29,376 nt of DNA from a virus. A program made the translations under genes and the position numbers. The stretch spans positions 1-29,376 of IMG/VR virus record IMGVR_UViG_3300009161_000166; one strand, 5' to 3'. The notes under the pieces are model-generated. The model was not told the origin of the DNA. It saw only the letters and a program-made list of their open reading frames with translations, and searched no databases. Positions 1 to 7,066 of the stretch are shown piece by piece (the stretch's first letter is position 1; every line of letters starts with the position of its first letter).

Positions 1-621
1 GACGAGGCGATGAAACGCGAGCGGGCCAAGGACCTGTCGGCACCCATCGTGATCGGCGTGGACCCGGCGCGGTTTGGGTCCGACAGCACGGTCATCGCCG
101 TGCGGCAGGGTCGCGACATCATCGCAATCAAGCGGCACAAGGGCGACGACACCATGGAGACCGTGGGACGGGTCATAGAGGCCATCGAGGAGTACAAGCC
201 AGCCATGGTCGTCGTGGACGAGGGAGGGCTGGGGGCGGGCGTCGTAGACCGCCTGAAGGAGCAACGGTACAAGATCAGGGGCGTGAACTTCGGGTCCAAG
301 TCGAAGAACCCGCTCATGTGGGGAAACAAGCGCGCCGAGATGTGGGGCGAGATGCGCGAGTGGCTCAAGACGGCCAGCATCCCGAACGACCGCTACCTGA
401 AGAGCGACCTCATCGGGCCTATGATGAAGCCCGACAGCCGGGGTACGATCTTCTTGGAGAGCAAGAAGGATATGAAGTCGAGGGGGCTGGCGTCACCCGA
501 CGCGGCGGACGCCATCGCGGTGACGTTTGCGTTTCCGGTGGCCCGGCGCGAGGCCATTGACCGCAACCCGCGCAGAGGGTACTCTGCCGCTGGAATTTCA
601 ACTTCTTGGCTTGGAGCCTGA
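1..621 (+). CDS. terL: Terminase large subunit, C-terminal nuclease part (5' partial)
   Basis: The reading frame is open from base 1, so the ATPase part lies upstream of the window. What remains is an RNase H-like nuclease domain that cuts concatemeric phage DNA during packaging. It shows a GVDPARFGSDST strand with its Asp codon at 61-63, a second acidic strand MVVVDEGG (Asp codon 217-219), and a late SPDAADA motif (Asp codons 499-501 and 508-510). This spacing matches the three acidic positions of terminase nucleases. An aromatic stretch between them (NPLMWGNKRAEMWGEM) is also typical of the family. The gene ends one base before the next start. Terminase followed by portal is a usual packaging order, although here four small genes separate them. 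The assignment is confident from the motifs; the exact terminase subfamily cannot be told from this fragment. Confidence 0.9.
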   Translation, partial: DEAMKRERAKDLSAPIVIGVDPARFGSDSTVIAVRQGRDIIAIKRHKGDDTMETVGRVIEAIEEYKPAMVVVDEGGLGAGVVDRLKEQRYKIRGVNFGSKSKNPLMWGNKRAEMWGEMREWLKTASIPNDRYLKSDLIGPMMKPDSRGTIFLESKKDMKSRGLASPDAADAIAVTFAFPVARREAIDRNPRRGYSAAGISTSWLGA

Positions 622-622
622 C

Positions 623-1039
623 ATGGCTAACACAAAACCAATCGGCGTTGCGTTCGAAGACCAGAACATCATCGGCGCAGATTACGTCTACGCTGCTGGC
701 GAGATTGGCTACAGCGCAGCCGGGCAGGGCACGGTCACGCAGGCCACCGACAAGACCACGGGCGTGACGCTCAACAAGTCAATGGGCCGCATCACCATGA
801 ACGGCGCGGCGCTGGCCGGAGCCACTGCGGTGTCGTTTACGCTGACGAACTCGCTGCTGAGCACCAAGGACGTGATTGTCGTGTGCATCAGCGGCGGCGC
901 AACCGCCACGGCGTACTCCGTCTACGTGTCCAGCATGGCTGCTGGCTCGGCGGTCATCACGCTGCGCAACCTGACGGCGTCCACGTCATACTCGGAAGCG
1001 GTTGTGGTCAACTTTGCGATCATCCACGGCGCTCCGTAA
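623..1039 (+). CDS. Small beta-rich phage protein, probable virion component
   Basis: The protein has 138 residues. The ATG at 623 is preferred over the in-frame ATG at 527 because it lies just after the terminase stop, while the earlier start would overlap terminase by about 95 bases. The sequence is rich in Thr, Ser, Ala and Val, with alternating hydrophobic strands (GVTLNKSMGRITMNGAALAG, VSFTLTNSLL, AVITLRNLT, SEAVVVNFAIIHG). This reads as an all-beta sandwich. Similar short proteins occur near packaging and head genes of many phages and are thought to sit on the particle surface. There is no signal peptide or membrane segment. The structural role is an inference from composition and position. 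It could equally be a small head decoration or fibre-associated protein. Confidence 0.6.
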   Translation: MANTKPIGVAFEDQNIIGADYVYAAGEIGYSAAGQGTVTQATDKTTGVTLNKSMGRITMNGAALAGATAVSFTLTNSLLSTKDVIVVCISGGATATAYSVYVSSMAAGSAVITLRNLTASTSYSEAVVVNFAIIHGAP

Positions 1040-1040
1040 C

Positions 1041-1202
1041 ATGCCGCTGGTCAAGTCGTCCTCCAAAGGTGCCTTCCGCAGCAACGTCAAAGCGGAAGTG
1101 GCGGCGGGTAAGCCGTTGAAACAGGCCCTTGCCATCGCGTATTCGACCAAGCGCGCGGCGGAAACCCCGAAAGCAAAGCCTACGGCCAAAAAGGGCAGAT
1201 AA
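1041..1202 (+). CDS. Small basic phage protein of unknown function
   Basis: The product has 53 residues and begins MPLVKSSSKGAFRSNVKAEVAAG. The ATG at 1041 lies two bases after the preceding stop; an in-frame ATG at 1002 would run into that gene. It is lysine-rich and ends in AKPTAKKGR. The middle KPLKQALAIAYSTKRAA should form an amphipathic helix. Comparable small basic proteins are common between terminase and portal in phages, but their role is unknown to me. The stop overlaps the next start as TAATG, so translation is likely coupled. Its 3' end is almost the same in DNA as the end of the gene at 1455-1622, which suggests a shared C-terminal tail. Confidence 0.65.
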   Translation: MPLVKSSSKGAFRSNVKAEVAAGKPLKQALAIAYSTKRAAETPKAKPTAKKGR

Positions 1203-1207
1203 TGGCT
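1176..1207 (+). repeat. 32-bp gene-end repeat, copy 1 (copy 2 at 1596-1627)
   Basis: The last codons of the gene at 1041-1202, plus the next start codon, recur 420 bp downstream at 1596-1627, where they end the gene at 1455-1622 and begin the portal gene. By eye the two copies differ at 3 of 32 positions. Both encode a KP(T/M)AKKG(R/K) tail followed by an overlapping stop and start. This may reflect duplication of a small basic gene, or of just its tail. Confidence 0.7.
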
Positions 1208-1462
1208 AAGAAGTCCGTCTCACTGTCCGTTGGACGTGGCGAGAAGCTCGCCACCAAGGAAGGCGCGGGCCTGACGGCCAAGGGCCGCGCCAAGTACAAC
1301 GAAGCGACGGGCAGCAAACTGAAGCCGCCCGCGCCAAACCCCAAGACAGACGCGGACAAGGGCCGTAAAGCATCATTTTGCGCGCGAATGGGTGGGGTCG
1401 TAGCCAAGTCTGCCAACGCCGACCGCGCAAAAGCATCTATGAAGAGGTGGAACTGTGGCTAG
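1202..1462 (+). CDS. DUF6321-like small basic protein
   Basis: This 86-residue protein carries the pattern SLSVGRGEKLATKEGAGLTAKGR, then ATGSKLKPPAP, then ASFCARMGG, and ends SMKRWNCG. I recognise this layout as the phage family called DUF6321, whose function is not known. The Cys in SFCARM and the closing WNC are the most distinctive residues. The protein is highly basic and has no membrane segment, so contact with DNA or with the packaging machinery is possible but unproven. Its start overlaps the previous stop by one base, and its end overlaps the next gene by eight bases. It belongs to a run of three tiny lysine-rich genes between terminase and portal. Confidence 0.65.
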   Translation: MAKKSVSLSVGRGEKLATKEGAGLTAKGRAKYNEATGSKLKPPAPNPKTDADKGRKASFCARMGGVVAKSANADRAKASMKRWNCG

Positions 1463-1622
1463 CAAACCGGGACTGTACGCCAACATCAACGCCAAGAAAG
1501 ACCGCATTGCAGCCGGTTCAGGCGAGAAAATGCGCAAGCCGGGCGCGGCTGGCGCTCCGACTGCCAAGGCATTCAAGGAATCTGCCAAGACCGCTAAGCC
1601 TATGGCCAAAAAGGGCAAATGA
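1455..1622 (+). CDS. Small basic protein with GTG start
   Basis: This 55-codon gene starts at GTG 1455. An AAGAGGTGG element ending about five bases before it makes a good ribosome binding site. The product reads MASKPGLYANINAKKDRIAAGSG and ends in AKPMAKKGK. It is lysine- and alanine-rich, probably disordered, and resembles small proteins seen beside portal genes in other phages. The start sits inside the end of the preceding gene, and the stop overlaps the portal start, so it fits tightly in the operon. The 32 bases at its end match those at the end of the gene at 1041-1202 with three differences. The function is unknown. Confidence 0.65.
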   Translation: MASKPGLYANINAKKDRIAAGSGEKMRKPGAAGAPTAKAFKESAKTAKPMAKKGK

Positions 1623-3847
1623 TGGCTGCGAACGACGTAGAAGCTGCCGGTAAGGTCTCCGAAGCTGACGACCACGACCGTCTGGCGACTATGCGCTCGC
1701 GGTTTACGATGGCGTTGTCGGCCTATTCGGACAGTCGCGAGGACGAGCTGGACGACCTGCGCTTCATGGCGGGGTCGCCCGACAACCAGTGGCAGTGGCC
1801 CGCTGACGTGCTGGCGACCCGTGGCTCCGTGCAGGGCCAGACGATCAACGCGCGGCCGTGCCTGACGATCAACAAGCTGCCGCAGCACGTCCGTCAGGTG
1901 ACGAACGAGCAGCGCCAGAACCGGCCAACCGGCAAGGTTATCCCGGCGGACGACAAGGCCGACGTGGCCGTGGCGGAAATCTTCGACGGCATGGTGCGTC
2001 ACATCGAGTACATCTCGGACGCCGACGTGGCCTACGACACCGCCTGCGACAACCAGGTCACCTACGGCGAGGGCTACATCCGCCTGCTGACGGAATACTG
2101 CCGCGAGGACAGCTTCGATCAGGATCTAAAGATCGGGCGCGTCAGGAACTCGTTTTCGGTCTACATGGACCCAACAATCCAAGACCCGTGCGGCTCAGAC
2201 GCCAATTGGTGCTTCCTGACGGAAGACCTGACCAAAGAAGAATACGAGCGCATGTTCCCGAACGCCTCGCCGGTCAGCTCCATGATGTCGCAGGGCGTGG
2301 GCGACCAGTCGTTGAGCCAGTGGCTGAGCGAGGACACGGTCCGCATAGCGGAATACTTTTACATTGAACACAAGTCGGTCAAACTCAACCTGTACCCGGA
2401 CAATGTGACCGCCATCGACGGCACCCCGCAGGACAAGCAGCTCAAGCTGATGTTCCAGAAGCCGATACGCAGCCGGAATGTCGATAAAAAGCAGGTAAAA
2501 TGGCTTAAAACCAACGGTTTTGAGGTCTTGCAGGAGCAGGACTGGGCCGGAAAGTGGATACCTGTCATTCGCGTTGTCGGAAACGAGTGGGAAGTGGACG
2601 GGCAGCTCTACGTGTCCGGTCTGGTGCGCAACGCCAAGGACGCGCAGCGCATGTACAACTATTGGGTGAGCCAGGAAGCCGAAATGCTGGCTCTGGCCCC
2701 CAAAGCGCCGTTTATTGGCTACGGCGGCCAGTTTGAAGGCTACGAGAACCAGTGGAAGACGGCCAATACGACCAATTGGCCCTACCTTGAGGTCAATCCC
2801 GATGTCACAGACGGTGCAGGATCGGCTCTACCGCTGCCGCAGCGTGCTGCACCGCCGCTCGCTCAGACTGGCCTTATACAGGCTAAGATGGGTGCTTCGG
2901 ATGACATCAAGTCTACCACGGGTCAGTACGACAGTTCACTTGGCGCGGCCAGCAACGAACGGTCAGGCCGAGCCATTCTGGCTCGTGAAAAACAAGGCGA
3001 TACGGGTACGTATCACTACGTAGACAACCTCTCGCGGGCCATCCGCTACGTCACGCGGCAGCTCGTGGACATCATTCCTAAGATTTACGATACAGAGCGT
3101 GTCGCGCGCATCGTCGGCCTTGACGGCGAAGTCGGCATGGTCAAGGTCAACCCACAGCAGCCGGAGCCTGTCAAGTCCATCGTGGACCAGACGGGCATCG
3201 TGATGGAGAAGGTCTACAACCTGTCGGTTGGCGTGTACGACGTGTGCGTCACGACCGGGCCGGGCTACATGACCAAGCGTCAAGAGGCGCTTGACGCCAT
3301 GTCGATGCTGCTTCAGTCGAACCCGGACCTCTGGAAGGTCGCTGGCGACCTGTTTATCAAAAACATGGATTGGCCGGGCGCGCAGGAGATGGCCGCGCGG
3401 TTTGCCAAGATCATTGACCCGAAGGTCATGGAAGGTGAAGATCAGTCCCCTGAGATGCAGCAGGCCAAGCAGCAGATTGAGGCCATGACGCAGCACATGC
3501 AGCAGATGGAAGGCATGTTGAAGCGCGTTGAGCAGTCAATGGAAGCCCAACAGCTTGACATCAAGCGGTTCGACTCGGAAGTGAAGGCATATGATGCTGA
3601 AACTAAGAGAATTTCTGCGGTGCAGGCTTCAATGTCTGAAGAGCAGATACATGACATCGTCATGGGGACAATCCACGCAGCGATTGATACAGGCGACTTG
3701 GTCAGCGGGATGCCGTCTCGTAGCCAGTTGGAACAAAACGAAATGGGCGAAGCGCCTGAAGCTCCTCCGCAGATGGGTCAGCCGCCTATGGGTGAGCCGC
3801 CTGCTGGACCGCCTCCGCAGCCTGAAATGATGGGACAAGGCCAATGA
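1619..3847 (+). CDS. Portal protein, P22-like
   Basis: This 742-residue protein matches the P22-type portal family in length (P22 gp1 is 725 residues) and layout. The dodecameric ring sits at one head vertex and is the channel for DNA packaging and ejection. Characteristic stretches include RPCLTINKLPQHVRQVTNEQRQNRP, a GEGYIRLLTEY segment, a VYMDPTIQDPCGSDANW turn, and ERSGRAILAREKQGD. A C-terminal helical region (about residues 600-700) is rich in Gln and Met and reads as a coiled coil, like the P22 portal barrel. The last 35 residues are Pro/Gln/Met-rich and probably disordered. The start could be ATG 1619 or the adjacent ATG 1622; both overlap the upstream stop. The stop overlaps the next start as ATGA. 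Confidence 0.93.
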   Translation: MMAANDVEAAGKVSEADDHDRLATMRSRFTMALSAYSDSREDELDDLRFMAGSPDNQWQWPADVLATRGSVQGQTINARPCLTINKLPQHVRQVTNEQRQNRPTGKVIPADDKADVAVAEIFDGMVRHIEYISDADVAYDTACDNQVTYGEGYIRLLTEYCREDSFDQDLKIGRVRNSFSVYMDPTIQDPCGSDANWCFLTEDLTKEEYERMFPNASPVSSMMSQGVGDQSLSQWLSEDTVRIAEYFYIEHKSVKLNLYPDNVTAIDGTPQDKQLKLMFQKPIRSRNVDKKQVKWLKTNGFEVLQEQDWAGKWIPVIRVVGNEWEVDGQLYVSGLVRNAKDAQRMYNYWVSQEAEMLALAPKAPFIGYGGQFEGYENQWKTANTTNWPYLEVNPDVTDGAGSALPLPQRAAPPLAQTGLIQAKMGASDDIKSTTGQYDSSLGAASNERSGRAILAREKQGDTGTYHYVDNLSRAIRYVTRQLVDIIPKIYDTERVARIVGLDGEVGMVKVNPQQPEPVKSIVDQTGIVMEKVYNLSVGVYDVCVTTGPGYMTKRQEALDAMSMLLQSNPDLWKVAGDLFIKNMDWPGAQEMAARFAKIIDPKVMEGEDQSPEMQQAKQQIEAMTQHMQQMEGMLKRVEQSMEAQQLDIKRFDSEVKAYDAETKRISAVQASMSEEQIHDIVMGTIHAAIDTGDLVSGMPSRSQLEQNEMGEAPEAPPQMGQPPMGEPPAGPPPQPEMMGQGQ

Positions 3848-4206
3848 AACCCGCTGAATTCATCGGTTGCATGTTCTTGGCGCGGGATGTGGCCCATTCC
3901 GTCCACCTGAACACGCGCAGCTTTGCCAAACACATGGCCTTGAACACTTTCTACGACGAGATTGTCGGTCTGGCCGACTCTTTTGCTGAGGCGTACCAAG
4001 GCCGACACGGGCTGGTCGGCCCCATCACGTTGCATTCGGCCAAAAAGACATCTAATATCGTGGAGTTCCTGACCGACAGCCTGGCTGAGCTTGAAGACGC
4101 CCGGTATAAGGTCTGTAACAAGGACGAGACGGCCATCCAGAACATCATCGACGAGATCGTCGGTCTGTACCTGACGACCCTTTACAAACTTCGCTTCTTG
4201 GCGTGA
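3844..4206 (+). CDS. Helical phage protein, possibly DUF5856-like
   Basis: The protein has 120 residues and appears all-helical. It begins MKPAEFIGCMFLARDVAHSVHLNTRSFAKHMALNTFYDEIVGLADSF in sense, with a later helix DETAIQNIIDEIVGLYLTTLYKL. His and acidic residues spaced along helices (HSVHL, KHMAL, FYDEI) recall the ferritin/Dps-like four-helix layout. I recall related phage proteins grouped as DUF5856, but the label is from memory. No function is established. The gene overlaps the portal stop as ATGA, so it is expressed with the head genes. It may be a minor virion protein or an enzyme-like accessory. No transmembrane segment is visible. Confidence 0.6.
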   Translation: MKPAEFIGCMFLARDVAHSVHLNTRSFAKHMALNTFYDEIVGLADSFAEAYQGRHGLVGPITLHSAKKTSNIVEFLTDSLAELEDARYKVCNKDETAIQNIIDEIVGLYLTTLYKLRFLA

Positions 4207-4215
4207 GGCTCTGAT

Positions 4216-4521
4216 ATGGAACTTTTGAACCCGCTTATTGGCGACCAGTTTGTAGCGCGCACGGTGTCCTACACCGGCACTGCTGGCTCGACTAGTACTT
4301 GGCCCGCTGGCCCACAGGGCGTCGTCGTCTGGTCCGATCAGGCGTGCTACATCTTGGTTGGCGAGGGCGTGACCGCCACGACAGCCAACGGCACACCGCT
4401 CCCGGCCAACACGCCGGTCCCCTTCGTCGTACCTAGCGGCACGGGCGCGCCTTGGCGCGTCAGCGCCATACAGGTCAGCACGGGCGGCACGCTGTACGCG
4501 AAGCCGATCAACATCCGATGA
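4216..4521 (+). CDS. Small beta-rich virion-associated protein
   Basis: The product has 101 residues: MELLNPLIGDQFVARTVSYTG, then a TWPAGPQGVVVWSDQACYILVGEGV core, and an ending GTLYAKPINIR. The many short strands and Gly/Thr/Pro turns suggest a compact beta fold, and the family is common among phage structural gene clusters. I cannot name a specific function. The ATG at 4216 follows the previous stop by nine bases. The stop overlaps the next ATG at 4518 as ATGA. The large antisense frame that covers this area has no matching start context and is treated as a shadow. Confidence 0.6.
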   Translation: MELLNPLIGDQFVARTVSYTGTAGSTSTWPAGPQGVVVWSDQACYILVGEGVTATTANGTPLPANTPVPFVVPSGTGAPWRVSAIQVSTGGTLYAKPINIR

Positions 4522-4682
4522 GCTTTGGCATCCCCGTCCGAAACGGCCTTGGGCTTGGTTTGCTGGCGTCTACGTCGCTGGCAACCGGCAATGTTGGTTA
4601 CGGCCCAAGCGGCAACGGCCTCGTCTGGGGCGCGGGTAACTACCTTGTCTGGGACACCGGCAACTTCTTGACTTGGGGTTAA
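4518..4682 (+). CDS. 54-residue protein made of GNxLxW octapeptide repeats
   Basis: The start is ATG 4518, overlapping the previous stop as ATGA; an in-frame ATG at 4452 would lie inside the preceding gene. After an 18-residue lead (MSFGIPVRNGLGLGLLAS) the protein is built from units of eight residues: GNVGYGPS, GNGLVWGA, GNYLVWDT and a shorter final GNFLTWG. The repeat is also visible in the DNA with a 24-base period from 4587. Such Gly-Asn-aromatic repeats often form beta structures in fibre or adhesin proteins. The length and context suggest a small structural component next to the fibre-like gene that follows, but no function is demonstrated. Confidence 0.6.
   Translation: MSFGIPVRNGLGLGLLASTSLATGNVGYGPSGNGLVWGAGNYLVWDTGNFLTWG
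4587..4680 (+). repeat. Tandem 24-bp coding repeats (four units)
   Basis: Units start at 4587, 4611, 4635 and 4659, the last being shorter. Each begins with a Gly-Asn pair (GGCAAT, GGCAAC, GGTAAC, GGCAAC) and the last three place a Trp codon at the sixth position. The repeats differ at the DNA level, so they are old or under selection for protein pattern rather than recent slippage. Confidence 0.65.
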
Positions 4683-4685
4683 CAC

Positions 4686-5621
4686 ATGACGGACATCAAC
4701 CTTAAAACCCTCACGCCCGATACGTCGCTGCCGACGACGGGGTTCCTGTTTGGTGCGGACAGTCAGGCAACCGCCAGCCCGTCCGTCTACGGGGTTACAA
4801 CGGCAATTACAACCATACTGGGCAACGCCGCGTCTAGCGATGCGCTTGTCTTCAACTCCGACACTACCTTTTCTCGCGGGGCGATACGTAACTTTCGCTT
4901 TGGAGCCGCAGATGCAGCCACGGCCCTTGCCCAGACGCTCTCCGTTCAGTCTGTTGTGGCGGGGACGAGTAACACCGCTGGCGCTGCCTTCACGATCACC
5001 GGCTCGCAGGGCACTGGCACAGGGGCTGGCGGCTCGCTGATCTTCCAAGTGGCTCCGGCTGGTATTTCTGGCACGGCGCAGAATGCGTTGAGCACGGCGC
5101 TGACGATTGCACCAACTCAAATTTCGTCGGGCTTTCCATTTTCCATTACAACTTCAGTGGGTGCTGGCGCGGCCTCGTTTGTAGTTCAAAACAATACCTC
5201 AAGTGGTGGGTATAGTACTGGCATTGATATTCTTTCTCCAAGCATGGTGGCGGGGGACCTACAAACAACGCTTCGGTTTGGCCGCAACTTAAGCACTTAT
5301 AATATTGGGTACGTTTCATTTTTATATGTTGGAAATGGGAGCGCATCTAACGCGATACGTTTTGAATTTCAAGCTGGCCCGTCGTTGGCTTTTACGGCAG
5401 GCGGTCTGTTTCAATTTCTTGGCGCTACCTCGTCTTTCCCCGCCCTCAAACGTTCCAGTACCACGCTTCAGGCCCGCCTTGCTGACGACAGCGCCTTTGC
5501 GTCCGTGCAGGGCAAACTGACCACCGACACAGCCTACACAGCCGGTGCGCTTGTGCCAACAGGCTACATCACCATTTACGACAGCACGGGCACTGCATAC
5601 CGCGTCCCCTGCCTCGTCTAA
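4686..5621 (+). CDS. Fibre-like structural protein
   Basis: This 311-residue protein is rich in Ser, Thr, Ala and Gly with almost no charged clusters, typical of a phage fibre or appendage. The N-terminus reads MTDINLKTLTPDTSLPTTGFLFGADSQ and may anchor to the particle. The middle (about residues 140-240) holds strand-rich repeats. The C-terminus (FPALKRSSTTLQARLADDSAFASVQGKLTT, then TGYITIYDSTGTAYRVP) matches a short module often found at the ends of phage fibre-like proteins. The central part, roughly 5110-5400, is much more AT-rich than both ends, which suggests that a receptor-facing segment was exchanged. It is followed by two small genes, possibly chaperones or accessory proteins. The exact location on the virion is not known. 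Confidence 0.6.
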   Translation: MTDINLKTLTPDTSLPTTGFLFGADSQATASPSVYGVTTAITTILGNAASSDALVFNSDTTFSRGAIRNFRFGAADAATALAQTLSVQSVVAGTSNTAGAAFTITGSQGTGTGAGGSLIFQVAPAGISGTAQNALSTALTIAPTQISSGFPFSITTSVGAGAASFVVQNNTSSGGYSTGIDILSPSMVAGDLQTTLRFGRNLSTYNIGYVSFLYVGNGSASNAIRFEFQAGPSLAFTAGGLFQFLGATSSFPALKRSSTTLQARLADDSAFASVQGKLTTDTAYTAGALVPTGYITIYDSTGTAYRVPCLV

Positions 5622-5632
5622 CGGAACCTGAC

Positions 5633-5797
5633 ATGATCACGCTTAACCTCACCAACGAAGAAGCCAACGCGCTGGGCGCACTGCTGGACGCAGCCGTCAA
5701 GGCGACAGGCATTCAGGGGGCCAAAGCCGCCGTTGTGCTCTTTGAGAAACTGGAACAGGCCGCCAAAGCGTCCCAGACCGTGGAGCCGACAGAATGA
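5633..5797 (+). CDS. 54-residue helical protein of unknown function
   Basis: The start is ATG 5633, eleven bases after the preceding stop, and the stop at 5795-5797 overlaps the next ATG as ATGA. The product reads MITLNLTNEEANALGALLDA and continues with a predicted helix (GIQGAKAAVVLFEKLEQAAKA). It is small, mostly helical and mildly acidic. Short proteins of this style are frequent between fibre genes and scaffold genes in phages. I do not recognise a function. The coupling at both ends and the codon pattern (GC-rich third positions) support a real gene rather than chance. Confidence 0.6.
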   Translation: MITLNLTNEEANALGALLDAAVKATGIQGAKAAVVLFEKLEQAAKASQTVEPTE

Positions 5798-6171
5798 CAA
5801 ATTCCTACCAGTGGGCCGTGAACTCCATGACGGCGTACCCGGAAGCCGAGGGCGAAACCAACGTCGTCTTTCAGATTGCTTGGGTGCTGTCAGCCACGGA
5901 CGGCACGTACAACGCCGCCGCATACGGCTCGGTTGACACGACCTACGTCGCCGGGACACCGTTTACCCCGTACGATCAGTTATCGCTCGATCAGGTCAAC
6001 GGCTGGGGCTCCACCGCGCTCGGCCCGGACGGTATCGCCAAGGCTCAGGCCGACTGCGACGCGGCCATCGCCGCCCAGCAGGACACGTCCAAGCCTGTCA
6101 CGCCGCCCCTGCCGTGGAACATCCCGACGCCCGCGCCGGAGCCTGTGCCGCCGGTTGAAGAGCTGGTCTGA
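5794..6171 (+). CDS. Conserved phage protein, possibly DUF7936-like
   Basis: The product has 125 residues and begins MTNSYQWAVNSMTAYPEAEGETNVVFQIAWVLSATDG in sense, a pattern I associate with a widespread phage family of unknown function (possibly DUF7936, from memory). The middle has an FTPYDQLSLDQVNGW segment, and the C-terminus is a proline-rich tail (PPLPWNIPTPAPEPVPPVEELV region) likely to be disordered. The N-terminal half should form beta strands. It overlaps the upstream gene as ATGA and ends just before a promoter region, so it is probably the last gene of this transcription block. No enzymatic motif is visible. Confidence 0.6.
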   Translation: MTNSYQWAVNSMTAYPEAEGETNVVFQIAWVLSATDGTYNAAAYGSVDTTYVAGTPFTPYDQLSLDQVNGWGSTALGPDGIAKAQADCDAAIAAQQDTSKPVTPPLPWNIPTPAPEPVPPVEELV

Positions 6172-6174
6172 TTA

Positions 6175-6203
6175 TTGACGCCGACGACGCCTTGTCGTAA
6201 TGT
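6175..6203 (+). promoter_or_regulatory. Candidate sigma70-like promoter before scaffold and coat genes
   Basis: TTGACG at 6175-6180 and TAATGT at 6198-6203 are separated by 17 bases, the preferred spacing for a housekeeping promoter. They lie in an 87-base gap, the second-largest in the window, directly upstream of the highly expressed scaffold and coat genes. The match is by eye; no transcription start has been mapped. Confidence 0.5.
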
Positions 6204-6218
6204 CAAGCCCTAACCGTA

Positions 6219-6235
6219 CTGGTGAGGTTCACCAG
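6219..6235 (+). other. Leader hairpin upstream of scaffold gene
   Basis: CTGGTGA (6219-6225) pairs perfectly with TCACCAG (6229-6235) around a three-base loop. It lies about 16 bases after the candidate -10 box and is followed by a GAAAGGA ribosome binding site at 6242-6248. There is no T-run, so it is unlikely to be a terminator. It could stabilise the mRNA 5' end, or be an inverted-repeat operator. Confidence 0.5.
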
Positions 6236-6258
6236 GTATCCGAAAGGACACTCAGCAT

Positions 6259-7047
6259 ATGAGCGATGAAGCTCTAGACCTACCAGCGGATGACACCGCG
6301 CCGGTTGCAGAAGCCACGGCAGCTCCTGTTCCTGTTGATACCCAGCCGGATGAATCCACGACGGAAGCCTCAAAGTCTTTCACACAGGAAGAACTTGACG
6401 CCATTGTCGGAAAGCGTCTTGCACGCGAACAGCGTAAGTGGGAACGAGAGCAGGCCCAGCGCGTTGCGGACTTTGAGGCCCGAAAGGCCGTCTCAGTCAC
6501 ACCGCCCGACGTTAACGATTTTGACAATGCCCAAGCCTACGCGGAAGCGTTGGCGGAACGCAAAGCTCAAGAGATGTTGGCCCGGCGCGAGACAGCAAAG
6601 CAGCAAGCTCAGCTTCTGGATGTCTATCACGAAAAGGAAGAGGACGCGCGGGTCCGCTACGACGACTTCGAACAGGTCGCGTACAACCCAAACCTCCCCG
6701 TCACGGACGTGATGGCCCAGACGATCCAGTCTTCGGACAACGGCCCCGATGTCATCTATTGGCTTGGGTCCAACCCGAAGGAAGCTGGCCGTATCGCTGC
6801 CCTTCCGCCCATCCTGCAAGCGCGAGAGATCGGTCGAATTGAAGCCAAACTGGCTGCAAGCCCTCCGATTAAAAAGACCTCAAATGCTCCCGCGCCTATT
6901 AATCCGATTGCAAATGCCAGATCGTCTGGCAAGCAGGTTTACGATACCACCGACCCCCGCTCAGTGAAAAACATGAGCACGTCGGAGTGGATCGAAGCCG
7001 AGCGTATGCGTCAGATTAAGAAGCAGGAAGCGCAGCGCAACCGCTAG
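6259..7047 (+). CDS. Head scaffolding protein
   Basis: This 262-residue protein is charged and largely helical and lies directly upstream of the coat gene, the usual place of a scaffold. The acidic, Pro/Ala-rich N-terminus (about residues 1-40) is likely disordered. It is followed by a coiled-coil region with many Glu, Arg, Lys and Gln residues (QEELDAIVGKRLAREQRKW and AEALAERKAQEMLARRETAKQQ areas). The C-terminus is basic (EWIEAERMRQIKKQEAQRNR), as in P22 scaffold, where a basic helix-turn-helix binds coat protein. The role is to guide procapsid assembly and then leave the head. A GAAAGGA site ten bases before ATG 6259 supports the start. No protease domain is visible. Confidence 0.85.
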   Translation: MSDEALDLPADDTAPVAEATAAPVPVDTQPDESTTEASKSFTQEELDAIVGKRLAREQRKWEREQAQRVADFEARKAVSVTPPDVNDFDNAQAYAEALAERKAQEMLARRETAKQQAQLLDVYHEKEEDARVRYDDFEQVAYNPNLPVTDVMAQTIQSSDNGPDVIYWLGSNPKEAGRIAALPPILQAREIGRIEAKLAASPPIKKTSNAPAPINPIANARSSGKQVYDTTDPRSVKNMSTSEWIEAERMRQIKKQEAQRNR

Positions 7048-7066
7048 CTCTTGAAAGTGTAAAACA

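Noticed and set aside
4347-5120. Minus-strand frame (257 codons) crossing three plus-strand genes
   Set aside because: It crosses several gene boundaries and lacks any family resemblance; the plus-strand genes have coupled starts and repeats that explain the DNA.
6181-6196. Short inverted repeat CGAC...GTCG within the promoter spacer
   Set aside because: Only four base pairs around a long loop; too weak to claim as a structure or operator.
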